DNA from: CANHVK01 sp046304235
GTDB lineage: Bacteria > Bacteroidota > Bacteroidia > Flavobacteriales_D > Crocinitomicaceae
Direction: 5' to 3'
Length of the DNA stretch: 17,684 nucleotides
Assembly (NCBI GenBank): GCA_046304235.1
Contig: JBKCEW010000154.1
Coordinates: 1 to 17,684, forward strand
In this document: in pieces, positions 8,702 to 15,016 of the stretch
Layout: each line of letters opens with the position of its first letter
Position numbering within the stretch: the stretch's first letter is position 1
The notes under the pieces: model-generated
Database searches by the model: none
The model's input: only the letters and a program-made list of their open reading frames with translations
Told to the model about the DNA's origin: nothing
Program-made: the position numbers and the translations under genes

Positions 8702-8733
8702 AAAAAAAAGCCATCAAAATTTGACAGCTTTTT
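8702..8733. terminator. Bidirectional rho-independent terminator between convergent genes
   Basis: AAAAAGC (8705-8711) pairs with GCTTTTT (8727-8733). After a two-base internal mismatch, TCAA pairs with TTGA around a short loop. The A-run on one side and T-run on the other let it work in both directions. It sits between mgtC, ending 8682 on plus, and the zinc-ribbon gene, ending 8753 on minus. Confidence 0.75.
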
Positions 8734-8752
8734 ATGTGAAAATTTATACTTT

Positions 8753-9496
8753 TTAAAAATCACTTGGAACTAATACTCTTCCGCAATGTTCACAAACAAT
8801 AATTTTTCTTTTTGATTGAATATCTAACTGACGTTGAGGTGGGATTTTGTTAAAACATCCTCCACAAGAATCTCTATCAACTGGAACTACAGCCAAACCA
8901 TTTTTAGCATTTGTTCTTAATCTAGTATATGCCGTTAATAATCTTTCTTCGATATTTTTTTTAGCATCATCAGACTTAGTTTGTAAAGCATCTTCCTCTT
9001 TTTGAGTTTCAGCAATAATTTCGTCAAGCTCCGCTTTCTTAGAATCTAAATCTGACTTTCTTAATTCATATTTAGCTTTGGTTTGATCTAACACTTCTAC
9101 TTTGTTTGTTAAAGTAAATTTAGCTTCTTTAGATCTTTTTTCGTGTAATTTGATTTCTAAGCCTTGAAACTCGATTTCTTTTTCCAAAGATTCGTATTCT
9201 CGATTATTTCGTACGTTATTTTGTTGTTCTTTGTACTTAGTGATCGCAACTTCAGCATCTTTAGTAGCGTTTTTACGATCTAAAATATCTTGCTCTATCT
9301 CTTTAACCTCATCTTGTAGTTTATTAAGGCGTGTCTCTAAACCTAGCAATTCATCCTCTAAATCCTGAACTTCTAAAGGCAATTCACCACGCACTGTGCG
9401 AATTCTATCTATTTCAGAGTCAATTTTTTGTAGTTGGTAAAGAGCATCTAACTTTTCTGCTACAGTTACTTCTTTTTTTGTTGCTGTTCCAGCCAT
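8753..9496 (-). CDS. Coiled-coil protein with C-terminal C4 zinc ribbon
   Basis: A 247-residue cytosolic protein in two parts. Residues about 15-195 are highly charged and heptad-like, predicting a long antiparallel coiled coil. The C-terminus holds a zinc ribbon with CGGC (211-214) and CEHC (235-238), four cysteines spaced as in the C4-type zinc-ribbon family (zf-RING_7, formerly DUF164). Length and layout are normal for that family. The ATG at 9496 lies 3 bp after the last base of the Nif3-family gene, so it is the second gene of that operon. The pairing of Nif3 and this zinc-ribbon family is, to my knowledge, widely conserved in Bacteroidota. Biochemical function is not established; a scaffold or nucleic-acid-associated role is speculation. 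Confidence 0.9.
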   Translation of the reverse strand: MAGTATKKEVTVAEKLDALYQLQKIDSEIDRIRTVRGELPLEVQDLEDELLGLETRLNKLQDEVKEIEQDILDRKNATKDAEVAITKYKEQQNNVRNNREYESLEKEIEFQGLEIKLHEKRSKEAKFTLTNKVEVLDQTKAKYELRKSDLDSKKAELDEIIAETQKEEDALQTKSDDAKKNIEERLLTAYTRLRTNAKNGLAVVPVDRDSCGGCFNKIPPQRQLDIQSKRKIIVCEHCGRVLVPSDF

Positions 9497-9498
9497 TT

Positions 9499-10593
9499 TT
9501 AGAAATAATTTATTGGGTTTGTATTCACTTTCGTTACACGAATCGCAAAGTTAACAAATTTTTCATTCAAAAAAGCATAAATTAATTCAGAAGTAAATTG
9601 CTCAGATTCATAATGACCTATATCTGCCACTACTATTTTATCTTCGGCATCAAAAAACTCGTGATATTTAAAATCTCCCGTAATGTAAATATCCGCTCTT
9701 TTCTGTATTGCATTTTTTAAAAGAAAACTACCAGAACCACCACAAAAAGCAACTGTTTTAATTCTTTTCCCTAGAAGGCTTGTATGTCGAATTACACTAC
9801 AATGAAACCTTTGTTTTAACATGGCTAAAAATGTAAGTTCATCCATCGGGGATTCCAATTCTCCAATCATACCGGTGCCTTCAAATTGATTTAAATTCTC
9901 CAGTGAAATGATATCGTGAGCTACTTCCTCATAAGGATGTGATTCTTGCATAGCCTGAATCACTTTATTCAAATTATGTTTTGTAACTAAAACTTCTAAT
10001 TTAACTTCACTTTGAATTTCGAGCTTACCAATTTCTCCTGTAAATGGATTTGCACCCTGTTCGGGTTGAAAAGTTCCTATTCCATTTGAAGAAAAACTAC
10101 AATTTGAATAATTTCCAATTTCGCCAGCACCAGCAGTATACATGGAAGATAACACCATTTCTTTTGCATGTTCAGGTACAAAAACAACAAGCTTATACAA
10201 AACATGCTCACTCGGCAAAAGTATTTGCGGATTAATCACTCCAATTCTCCTAGCGATTTCAGCATTCACTCCTGCTAAATGATGGTCTAAATTTGTATGA
10301 ATAGCATATATAACAATTTTATTTTCAATTGCTTTTAAAATAATTCTTTCAACGTAATTTTTACCCGTTAAAGATTTTATAGGTTTAAAAACAACTGGAT
10401 GATGTGCTATAATTAAATTCACCCCTGTTTCTATCGCTTCTTCTATTATTTCCTCGGTACAATCTAATGTTATTAATACCCCTTTCAACTCATTAAAAAC
10501 ATCTCCAACTTGTACACCACAATTATCAAAACTAGCCTGACTCGATATAGGAAACTTATTTTCTAAGTAAGAAATTACATCGTATATGCGCAT
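9499..10593 (-). CDS. Nif3-like dinuclear metal centre protein
   Basis: A 364-residue member of the NIF3/YqfO family, often annotated GTP cyclohydrolase I type 2-like, although the physiological reaction is unclear. The two NIF3 halves carry the metal ligands: IIAHHPVVFK with H64/H65, HTNLDHH with D103, and DIGHYESE with H327 and E331. Between them, residues about 130-240 form the extra domain found in the long (YqfO/PII-like insert) version, including SHPYEEVAHDI (218-228). GGSGSF (285-290) and DIYITGDFKYHEF (301-313) are further family blocks. Homologues form hexameric toroids. The ATG at 10593 is preceded by a consensus promoter, and the gene leads a two-gene operon with the zinc-ribbon protein. 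Length matches the insert-containing subfamily. Confidence 0.94.
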   Translation of the reverse strand: MRIYDVISYLENKFPISSQASFDNCGVQVGDVFNELKGVLITLDCTEEIIEEAIETGVNLIIAHHPVVFKPIKSLTGKNYVERIILKAIENKIVIYAIHTNLDHHLAGVNAEIARRIGVINPQILLPSEHVLYKLVVFVPEHAKEMVLSSMYTAGAGEIGNYSNCSFSSNGIGTFQPEQGANPFTGEIGKLEIQSEVKLEVLVTKHNLNKVIQAMQESHPYEEVAHDIISLENLNQFEGTGMIGELESPMDELTFLAMLKQRFHCSVIRHTSLLGKRIKTVAFCGGSGSFLLKNAIQKRADIYITGDFKYHEFFDAEDKIVVADIGHYESEQFTSELIYAFLNEKFVNFAIRVTKVNTNPINYF

Positions 10594-10617
10594 AACTTTT
10601 TATCTTTAAGGTCTTAA

Positions 10618-10649
10618 CAAATGTAAGGAATTATCCATACCCACTCAAA
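10618..10649 (-). promoter_or_regulatory. Consensus Bacteroidota promoter for the nif3-zinc ribbon operon
   Basis: On the minus strand a TTTG (10649-10646) is followed after exactly 20 bp by TACATTTG (10625-10618), both perfect matches to the Bacteroidota promoter consensus. The predicted start lies near 10612, about 18 bases before the ATG at 10593. This is the best promoter match in the window. The -33 element is within 14 bp of the divergent OmpA-family start codon. Confidence 0.7.
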
Positions 10650-10662
10650 CTTACTGAGCGAC

Positions 10663-12705
10663 ATGAAACTTTTTTCTATCATCATACTATTATTCAGTCT
10701 ACTAAGTGTAGCACATTCCCAATCTCCAATTCAAACTGATACACTTAAAACTTATCAATTAAAAAGAATGGCAAAGAATGCTGTTCGTTTTGGAGACACA
10801 TATGCTGCCATCACCTATTATGAAGATTACTTGAAAGAAAAACCAAACCGATATGATTTAAAATTAGAATTAGCAGATTTATACAGAAAAGCTCGAGATT
10901 ATGAAAAAGCAGAAGGTTTGTACAAAGAGGTATACATCAATGCTGCTTTAAAATTTCCTGATGCTCAATTTTACTATGCTCGTATGCTAAAAGCGAACGA
11001 AAAATACAATGATGCTAAACAAGAATACACTAAATTTCTAGCGAACAAAGGCACTAAAACCCTAGAAAATATTAAACAATTAAAAAAACTAGCTGCAACT
11101 GAAATCCTTGGGTGTGACGCTGCAATTGATTTAGGTCAGAATAAAAACAACACAATAGTTAATCATTTAGATAACTCTATCAACAAAGCACACATTGAAT
11201 TATCTCCTGTATTAATTGATACTCTGACATTACTTTATGCTTCAATCAACGAAGACAAGTTAACACTTTACGATAAAAATAATAATGACAAATTGCCCAG
11301 TAGAAAATTTTACATAGCTGAAAAAATCAAAGGCAAATGGAAAGGAGGAAAAGAATACGATACACTCTTTAACGAATCAGAATCAAACGTTGGGAATGGT
11401 GCTTTTTCTCAGGATGGAAATAAATTTTACTATTCGAAATGCACACCTAATGGAAAAGGTAAAATGGTATGTAGATTGATGGTTAGTACAAAAGCAAATA
11501 ACACCTGGCAAAAACCAATGGATTTGGGAAATTTAGTAAACTCTGAAGAATTCACATCCACCATGCCTTCAGTCGGTATAGATACTAAAAAAAATGAAGA
11601 GTTGATTTATTTTGTAAGCGATAGACCAGGAGGAAAGGGAGGTATGGATATTTGGTACACCTATTATGATGCAAAAAAGAAAATCTACAAAGCACCTAGA
11701 AATGCAGGTCCGATAATCAATACAGTAGGTGATGAAATTACCCCATCATATGATATTAACAATAGAACGTTATATTTCAGCTCGAATGGTTTCCCCGGCC
11801 TTGGTGAATTAGATATTTTTCAAACCATTGGTGAAATCAAAGCTTGGAGTGTCCCTGAAAATTTAGGATCTCCTTATAATTCGAGTGCAGATGATCTTTA
11901 CTACTCAAAAGGAAAAAAAGAAGGAACAAAAACTGGTTTTTTTGTGTCAAACCGGAAAGGAGGAACTAATCTTTTGAACGAGACTTGTTGTGATGATATT
12001 TATGAATTTAAAGAACCAGATTTTTTGCCTTTAATTGTAAAAGGTGAAGTAGTTGAAATATCAAATGACAGTACAAATAAAATAAATGGATTCTTAACAA
12101 AAACTCCTGTCTCTCTATTCAAGATTCAAAAAGACGGGACCGAACACTTAATTAAAACTACAACCACAGACAATAACGGGATTTATAATTTTCAATTAGA
12201 AAAAGGAAACAATTATAAAGTTATCGTTGAAAAGAACAGTTATTTCACCAAGAGAATGGAGATTTCAACTGTCTCTATCTTAAAAGCTGATACACTTAAA
12301 TTGGATATAGCTGTTAAAAAAATCCCTAAAGAGGCGATTGTGATTACTAATATTTATTATGAAAGTGGTAAAGCAGAATTAAGACCTGAATCAAAAAACA
12401 GCTTAGATAAAGAATTAGTTACACTTTTAAGAGATAATCCTCAATTAATCATAGAAATAGGGTCTCATACAGATGATGTAGGATCAAATGAATTTAACTT
12501 AAAACTATCCCAACAAAGAGCTGAAAGTGTGGTTAAATATCTTGTTGAAAAAGGGATTCCAAAAGAAAGAATGTTGGCAAGAGGTTACGGAGAAAACAAA
12601 CCGCTAACCACGAATATAACAGCTGAAGAACGTCAACGAAATCGTAGAACAGAGTTCAAAATAATTGGTACGATTAAAAATACAGAGATTAATTATGAAG
12701 AATAA
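10663..12705 (+). CDS. TPR-PD40 propeller-OmpA protein (PorE-like, T9SS-associated)
   Basis: A 680-residue envelope protein. The signal peptide is residues 1-20 (ending SVAHSQ), with no lipobox cysteine. Helical TPR-type repeats occupy about 35-150. Propeller strands of the PD40/WD40 kind cover about 175-450, with FSQDGNKFYYSK (248-259), YFVSDRPGGKGGMDIW (316-331) and YFSSNGFPGLGELDIF (371-386). A carboxypeptidase-regulatory-like beta domain lies at about 457-550. The OmpA peptidoglycan-binding domain is about 560-668, with SHTDDVG (601-607), LSQQRAESV (615-623) and RRTEFKI (661-667). This domain order and size match the T9SS component PorE and its paralogues near PorP/SprF genes, so it probably links the outer-membrane apparatus to peptidoglycan. 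It is transcribed away from nif3. Whether it is the single core PorE or a cargo-specific paralogue cannot be told here. No good promoter pair was found upstream. Confidence 0.9.
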   Translation: MKLFSIIILLFSLLSVAHSQSPIQTDTLKTYQLKRMAKNAVRFGDTYAAITYYEDYLKEKPNRYDLKLELADLYRKARDYEKAEGLYKEVYINAALKFPDAQFYYARMLKANEKYNDAKQEYTKFLANKGTKTLENIKQLKKLAATEILGCDAAIDLGQNKNNTIVNHLDNSINKAHIELSPVLIDTLTLLYASINEDKLTLYDKNNNDKLPSRKFYIAEKIKGKWKGGKEYDTLFNESESNVGNGAFSQDGNKFYYSKCTPNGKGKMVCRLMVSTKANNTWQKPMDLGNLVNSEEFTSTMPSVGIDTKKNEELIYFVSDRPGGKGGMDIWYTYYDAKKKIYKAPRNAGPIINTVGDEITPSYDINNRTLYFSSNGFPGLGELDIFQTIGEIKAWSVPENLGSPYNSSADDLYYSKGKKEGTKTGFFVSNRKGGTNLLNETCCDDIYEFKEPDFLPLIVKGEVVEISNDSTNKINGFLTKTPVSLFKIQKDGTEHLIKTTTTDNNGIYNFQLEKGNNYKVIVEKNSYFTKRMEISTVSILKADTLKLDIAVKKIPKEAIVITNIYYESGKAELRPESKNSLDKELVTLLRDNPQLIIEIGSHTDDVGSNEFNLKLSQQRAESVVKYLVEKGIPKERMLARGYGENKPLTTNITAEERQRNRRTEFKIIGTIKNTEINYEE

Positions 12706-12708
12706 CTT

Positions 12709-13125
12709 TCATAATCCATTTAAACTTAGCTTAATTTTTTTTCCATTGACAAATGAAATCTCCACCGTGTTCGAAAAATCATTATAACTGGCAAACTGAA
12801 CAGCTGAATTTGAAAATAAAGTTCTGTAATAAATCGCTCTCCATTTATTTTTAAGCCTTTTAAAAAACTTACCCTCTTGTTTCTTTTTAAGTAGTTTTAG
12901 TCTTCTTGTAACATCACCATTACTTCTGTGATAAAGACAAACATGGTAGGTGTGTTTACTAACCAAACTTTTCATCAAGGCAAATCTTCCTGATTGTGAA
13001 AACAAATCATCAGCCCCAACCAATTCACCATTTTCTTTACGAAATAAACAATACCTAACACCAGGTAATTCGTCTACTGAAAAAAGTAGATCTGAAATTT
13101 TAGAATTAACATCAATGATTTCCAT
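12709..13125 (-). CDS. Unrecognised 138-residue basic protein
   Basis: I do not recognise this family. From the ATG at 13125 the product opens MEIIDVNSKISDLLFSVDEL. It has no signal peptide or membrane segment and contains a strongly basic middle (RRLKLLKKKQEGKFFKRLKN, residues about 73-92), then WRAIYYRT and a probable beta hairpin at the end (VEISFVNGKKIKLSLNGL). The basic helix suggests contact with nucleic acid or an acidic partner, but this is only composition. An in-frame TTG at 13164 would add 13 residues but lies inside the upstream terminator stem, so the ATG is preferred. That ATG directly follows a run of nine U in the transcript, leaving no room for a ribosome-binding site. The stop lies 3 bp from the convergent OmpA-family stop with no terminator between. 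Confidence 0.6.
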   Translation of the reverse strand: MEIIDVNSKISDLLFSVDELPGVRYCLFRKENGELVGADDLFSQSGRFALMKSLVSKHTYHVCLYHRSNGDVTRRLKLLKKKQEGKFFKRLKNKWRAIYYRTLFSNSAVQFASYNDFSNTVEISFVNGKKIKLSLNGL

Positions 13126-13161
13126 AAAAAAAAATAAGGGCGCACTAATTAGGTACACCCT
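13126..13161 (-). terminator. Strong rho-independent terminator, minus strand
   Basis: Read on the minus strand, AGGGTGTAC (13161-13153) pairs with GTGCGCCCT (13145-13137) across a seven-base loop. All nine positions pair, two of them as G-U wobbles that would be mismatches in the plus-strand RNA, so it is directional. The stem is followed by UUA and nine U (13134-13126). It lies 12 bp beyond the stop of the 88-residue gene, and its U-tract touches the ATG of the next gene. Confidence 0.8.
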
Positions 13162-13173
13162 CAACTAATAATC

Positions 13174-13440
13174 TTATTTTTCTTCCCAAGTATTATATAT
13201 ACGATCCCACACATCATTGAAATCTAATGCTCTTTCAACTACCGTTGGATGCATTACGTTTTTAGAATTTTCAATCCAAGTTCTTTGCATTTTAGTAAAC
13301 AACTTCAAATTATTAACTTGGTTCTTTCTTAACGATTTAACATCAACGTTCGTGTAGCTTGTGAAGAATTTGTCTGAAACTTTCATACCAGTCTCAACCA
13401 ACTGAACTAATGTGTCTTTTTGTAATTCTGTCATAGTCAT
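13174..13440 (-). CDS. Unrecognised 88-residue helical protein
   Basis: A small soluble protein of no family I can name. It opens MTMTELQKDTLVQLVETGMK and is predicted to be almost wholly helical, with an amphipathic N-terminal half and an aromatic-rich tail (FNDVWDRIYNTWEEK). Size and helicity recall small phasin-like or granule-associated proteins, but I see no decisive motif, so this is only a suggestion. Two start codons lie two codons apart (13440 and 13434); the first is taken. It is followed by a strong terminator, which suggests that it is a well-expressed single-gene unit. It is divergent from the response regulator gene across 214 bp. Confidence 0.65.
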   Translation of the reverse strand: MTMTELQKDTLVQLVETGMKVSDKFFTSYTNVDVKSLRKNQVNNLKLFTKMQRTWIENSKNVMHPTVVERALDFNDVWDRIYNTWEEK

Positions 13441-13527
13441 AATAGATTAGTTAAATAAAATTATTAAAAAACATACCAAAAACATAAAATACTAATAAAC
13501 AATATATTTAAATTATCAACATTCCTC

Positions 13528-13548
13528 TTTTGGGAATTAATCCTAAAA
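13528..13548. repeat. Imperfect palindrome, possible operator
   Basis: TTTT-G-GGA at 13528-13535 is mirrored by TCC-T-AAAA at 13541-13548 around a five-base ATTAA-like centre. Eight of ten mirrored positions are complementary. It lies between divergent promoters, a usual place for a dimeric regulator's site. No regulator can be assigned. Confidence 0.35.
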
Positions 13549-13568
13549 TAAATCTAAAAAAATAAATA

Positions 13569-13588
13569 TTCAGTAAAATTCAGTAAAA
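13569..13588 (+). repeat. Exact tandem decamer TTCAGTAAAA x2
   Basis: TTCAGTAAAA occurs at 13569-13578 and again at 13579-13588 with no gap, a period of about one helical turn. It sits some 50-70 bp upstream of the predicted transcription start of the response regulator gene, a spacing suited to an activator site. In such AT-rich DNA, chance duplication is possible. Confidence 0.4.
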
Positions 13589-13602
13589 CAAATTATAAAG
13601 TT

Positions 13603-13634
13603 TATGTTAAATAATATTTTTTTTCGTACATTGG
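13603..13634 (+). promoter_or_regulatory. Candidate promoter for the two-component operon
   Basis: TATG (13603-13606) and TACATTGG (13627-13634) are separated by 20 bp. Each has one mismatch to the Bacteroidota TTTG / TAnnTTTG consensus. The predicted start, near 13640, would give a leader of about 15 bases to the TTG start codon. Confidence 0.35.
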
Positions 13635-13654
13635 TTATATAAAAGAATACGAAG

Positions 13655-15013
13655 TTGAAAACCAAACTATATAAAGTTTTTTCAGTTGAAGACGATTCAA
13701 TCTATCGTAGATTAATTCAACATAGAATTTCAATGAATGAAGACATTGACTTGGAATCCTATTGTGATGCAACAAGCTTATTACAAAACACTTACAAAAA
13801 ACCACATGTTTTAATATTAGATTTAAACCTTCCCGATTTGGGAGGGTTAGAAATAGTGAATGTATTTAAAGAGAAAATCCCTGATTGTTTCATCATTGTT
13901 TTATCTTCTCAAGACAAAGTAGACATGGTGGTAAACATCCTTAAAACTGGCGTTTACGATTATATTTTAAAAGACGACTTTGCGTTAGATCGTTTGTGGT
14001 TATCTGTTAATAATGCCGTTAAAAATATTGAGCTAAATAACGAAATATCTAATTTAAGGAGTGTTGTTTCTGACAAAATCAATTTTTCAGAAAACATTAA
14101 AGGCGTTAGCAATGAAATGCGAAATGTTTTTCGTCTCATGGAAAAAACGATCACAAACAACATCCCAATCGAAATCTACGGTGAAACAGGTACAGGAAAA
14201 GAACTTGTAGCTAAAGCAATTCATTTTAATTCATTGAGAAAAAGTAAACCTTACATCGCTTTGAATGTAGCTGCATTCCCAAAAGAACTTATTGAAAGTG
14301 AATTGTTTGGTTACGAAAAAGGAGCGTTTACTGGAGCGCTTACAACTAAACCAGGGAAACTAGAAGAAGCAAATGGGGGAACATTATTTTTAGATGAAAT
14401 CAGTGAAATGGATCCATCCATGCAAGCCAAACTTTTGAGAGCAATTCAAGAGATGGAAATCAATAGATTAGGCTCAAATAAATCAATAAAATTAAACTTC
14501 AGAATTATTACAGCATCCCATAAAAATTTACTTCAAGAGGTTAAAGAAGGAAGGTTTAGAGAGGATTTATATTATCGATTAATGGGTATGAAAATCGAAT
14601 TACCACCATTAAGAAAACGTGGTAACGATATTTTAGTTCTTGCAAACCATTTTATTTCGAATTATGCTAAATGGAATAAATTAGAAGTAAAACAATTCAG
14701 TGAAGAAGCCAAGTCAGCACTTCTGAAATATCGATACCCTGGAAATGTTCGTGAATTAAAAGCAATTACCGAAACTGCCTATGTTATGAGCGATACAAAT
14801 ACCATTCAAGAGGAGGATTTGCAACTAAACGAAGTGAATTTATTAGAAAATATTCTAGGACAACATTTAACATTAGAAGAATATAACATTAAAATAATTG
14901 AACATTTCCTTCAAAGAAACAATCAGAATGTATTAAAAACTGCACAAGATTTAGGTATTGGTAAAACAACCGTTTACAGATATATAAACGAAGGTAAAAT
15001 TCATTTAAAATAA
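13655..15013 (+). CDS. Sigma-54-dependent response regulator (NtrC family)
   Basis: A 452-residue transcription activator. The receiver domain (about 6-125) has acidic residues E12/D13/D14, phospho-acceptor D56 (LILDLNLPD), S84 and K106. The AAA+ domain (about 145-375) has Walker A GETGTGKE (176-183), the sigma-54-contacting GAFTGA loop (223-228) intact, Walker B GGTLFLDE (241-248), the arginine region FREDLYYRL (301-309) and YPGNVREL (361-368). A Fis-type helix-turn-helix closes the protein (about 425-447, TAQDLGIGKTTVYRYI). It should therefore open sigma-54 promoters when phosphorylated. The start is a TTG at 13655: an in-frame stop lies 15 bp upstream, and the next ATG (residue 27) would remove the acidic pocket, so no other usual start codon fits. 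The hybrid kinase gene follows after 3 bp and is the obvious phosphodonor. Targets are not evident. Confidence 0.94.
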   Translation: MKTKLYKVFSVEDDSIYRRLIQHRISMNEDIDLESYCDATSLLQNTYKKPHVLILDLNLPDLGGLEIVNVFKEKIPDCFIIVLSSQDKVDMVVNILKTGVYDYILKDDFALDRLWLSVNNAVKNIELNNEISNLRSVVSDKINFSENIKGVSNEMRNVFRLMEKTITNNIPIEIYGETGTGKELVAKAIHFNSLRKSKPYIALNVAAFPKELIESELFGYEKGAFTGALTTKPGKLEEANGGTLFLDEISEMDPSMQAKLLRAIQEMEINRLGSNKSIKLNFRIITASHKNLLQEVKEGRFREDLYYRLMGMKIELPPLRKRGNDILVLANHFISNYAKWNKLEVKQFSEEAKSALLKYRYPGNVRELKAITETAYVMSDTNTIQEEDLQLNEVNLLENILGQHLTLEEYNIKIIEHFLQRNNQNVLKTAQDLGIGKTTVYRYINEGKIHLK

Positions 15014-15016
15014 CAC

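Larger units (their letters stand above)
13441..13654. promoter_or_regulatory. 214-bp AT-rich divergent regulatory region
   Basis: No gene fits here. The region separates the divergent 88-residue gene and response regulator gene and is mostly A and T. It contains a 21-bp imperfect palindrome (13528-13548), an exact tandem decamer (13569-13588) and a candidate plus-strand promoter (13603-13634). For the minus-strand gene I see only weak -7-like matches. Confidence 0.5.

Noticed and set aside
13126..13164. TTG start at 13164 for the 138-residue protein
   Set aside because: The added 13 residues would be encoded by the terminator stem and its U-tract (giving a Phe run), which reads as non-coding sequence.
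13441..13654. Sigma-54 (-24/-12) promoter upstream of the 88-residue gene or regulator
   Set aside because: No GG and GC pair at the required spacing on either strand; the region is nearly all A and T.
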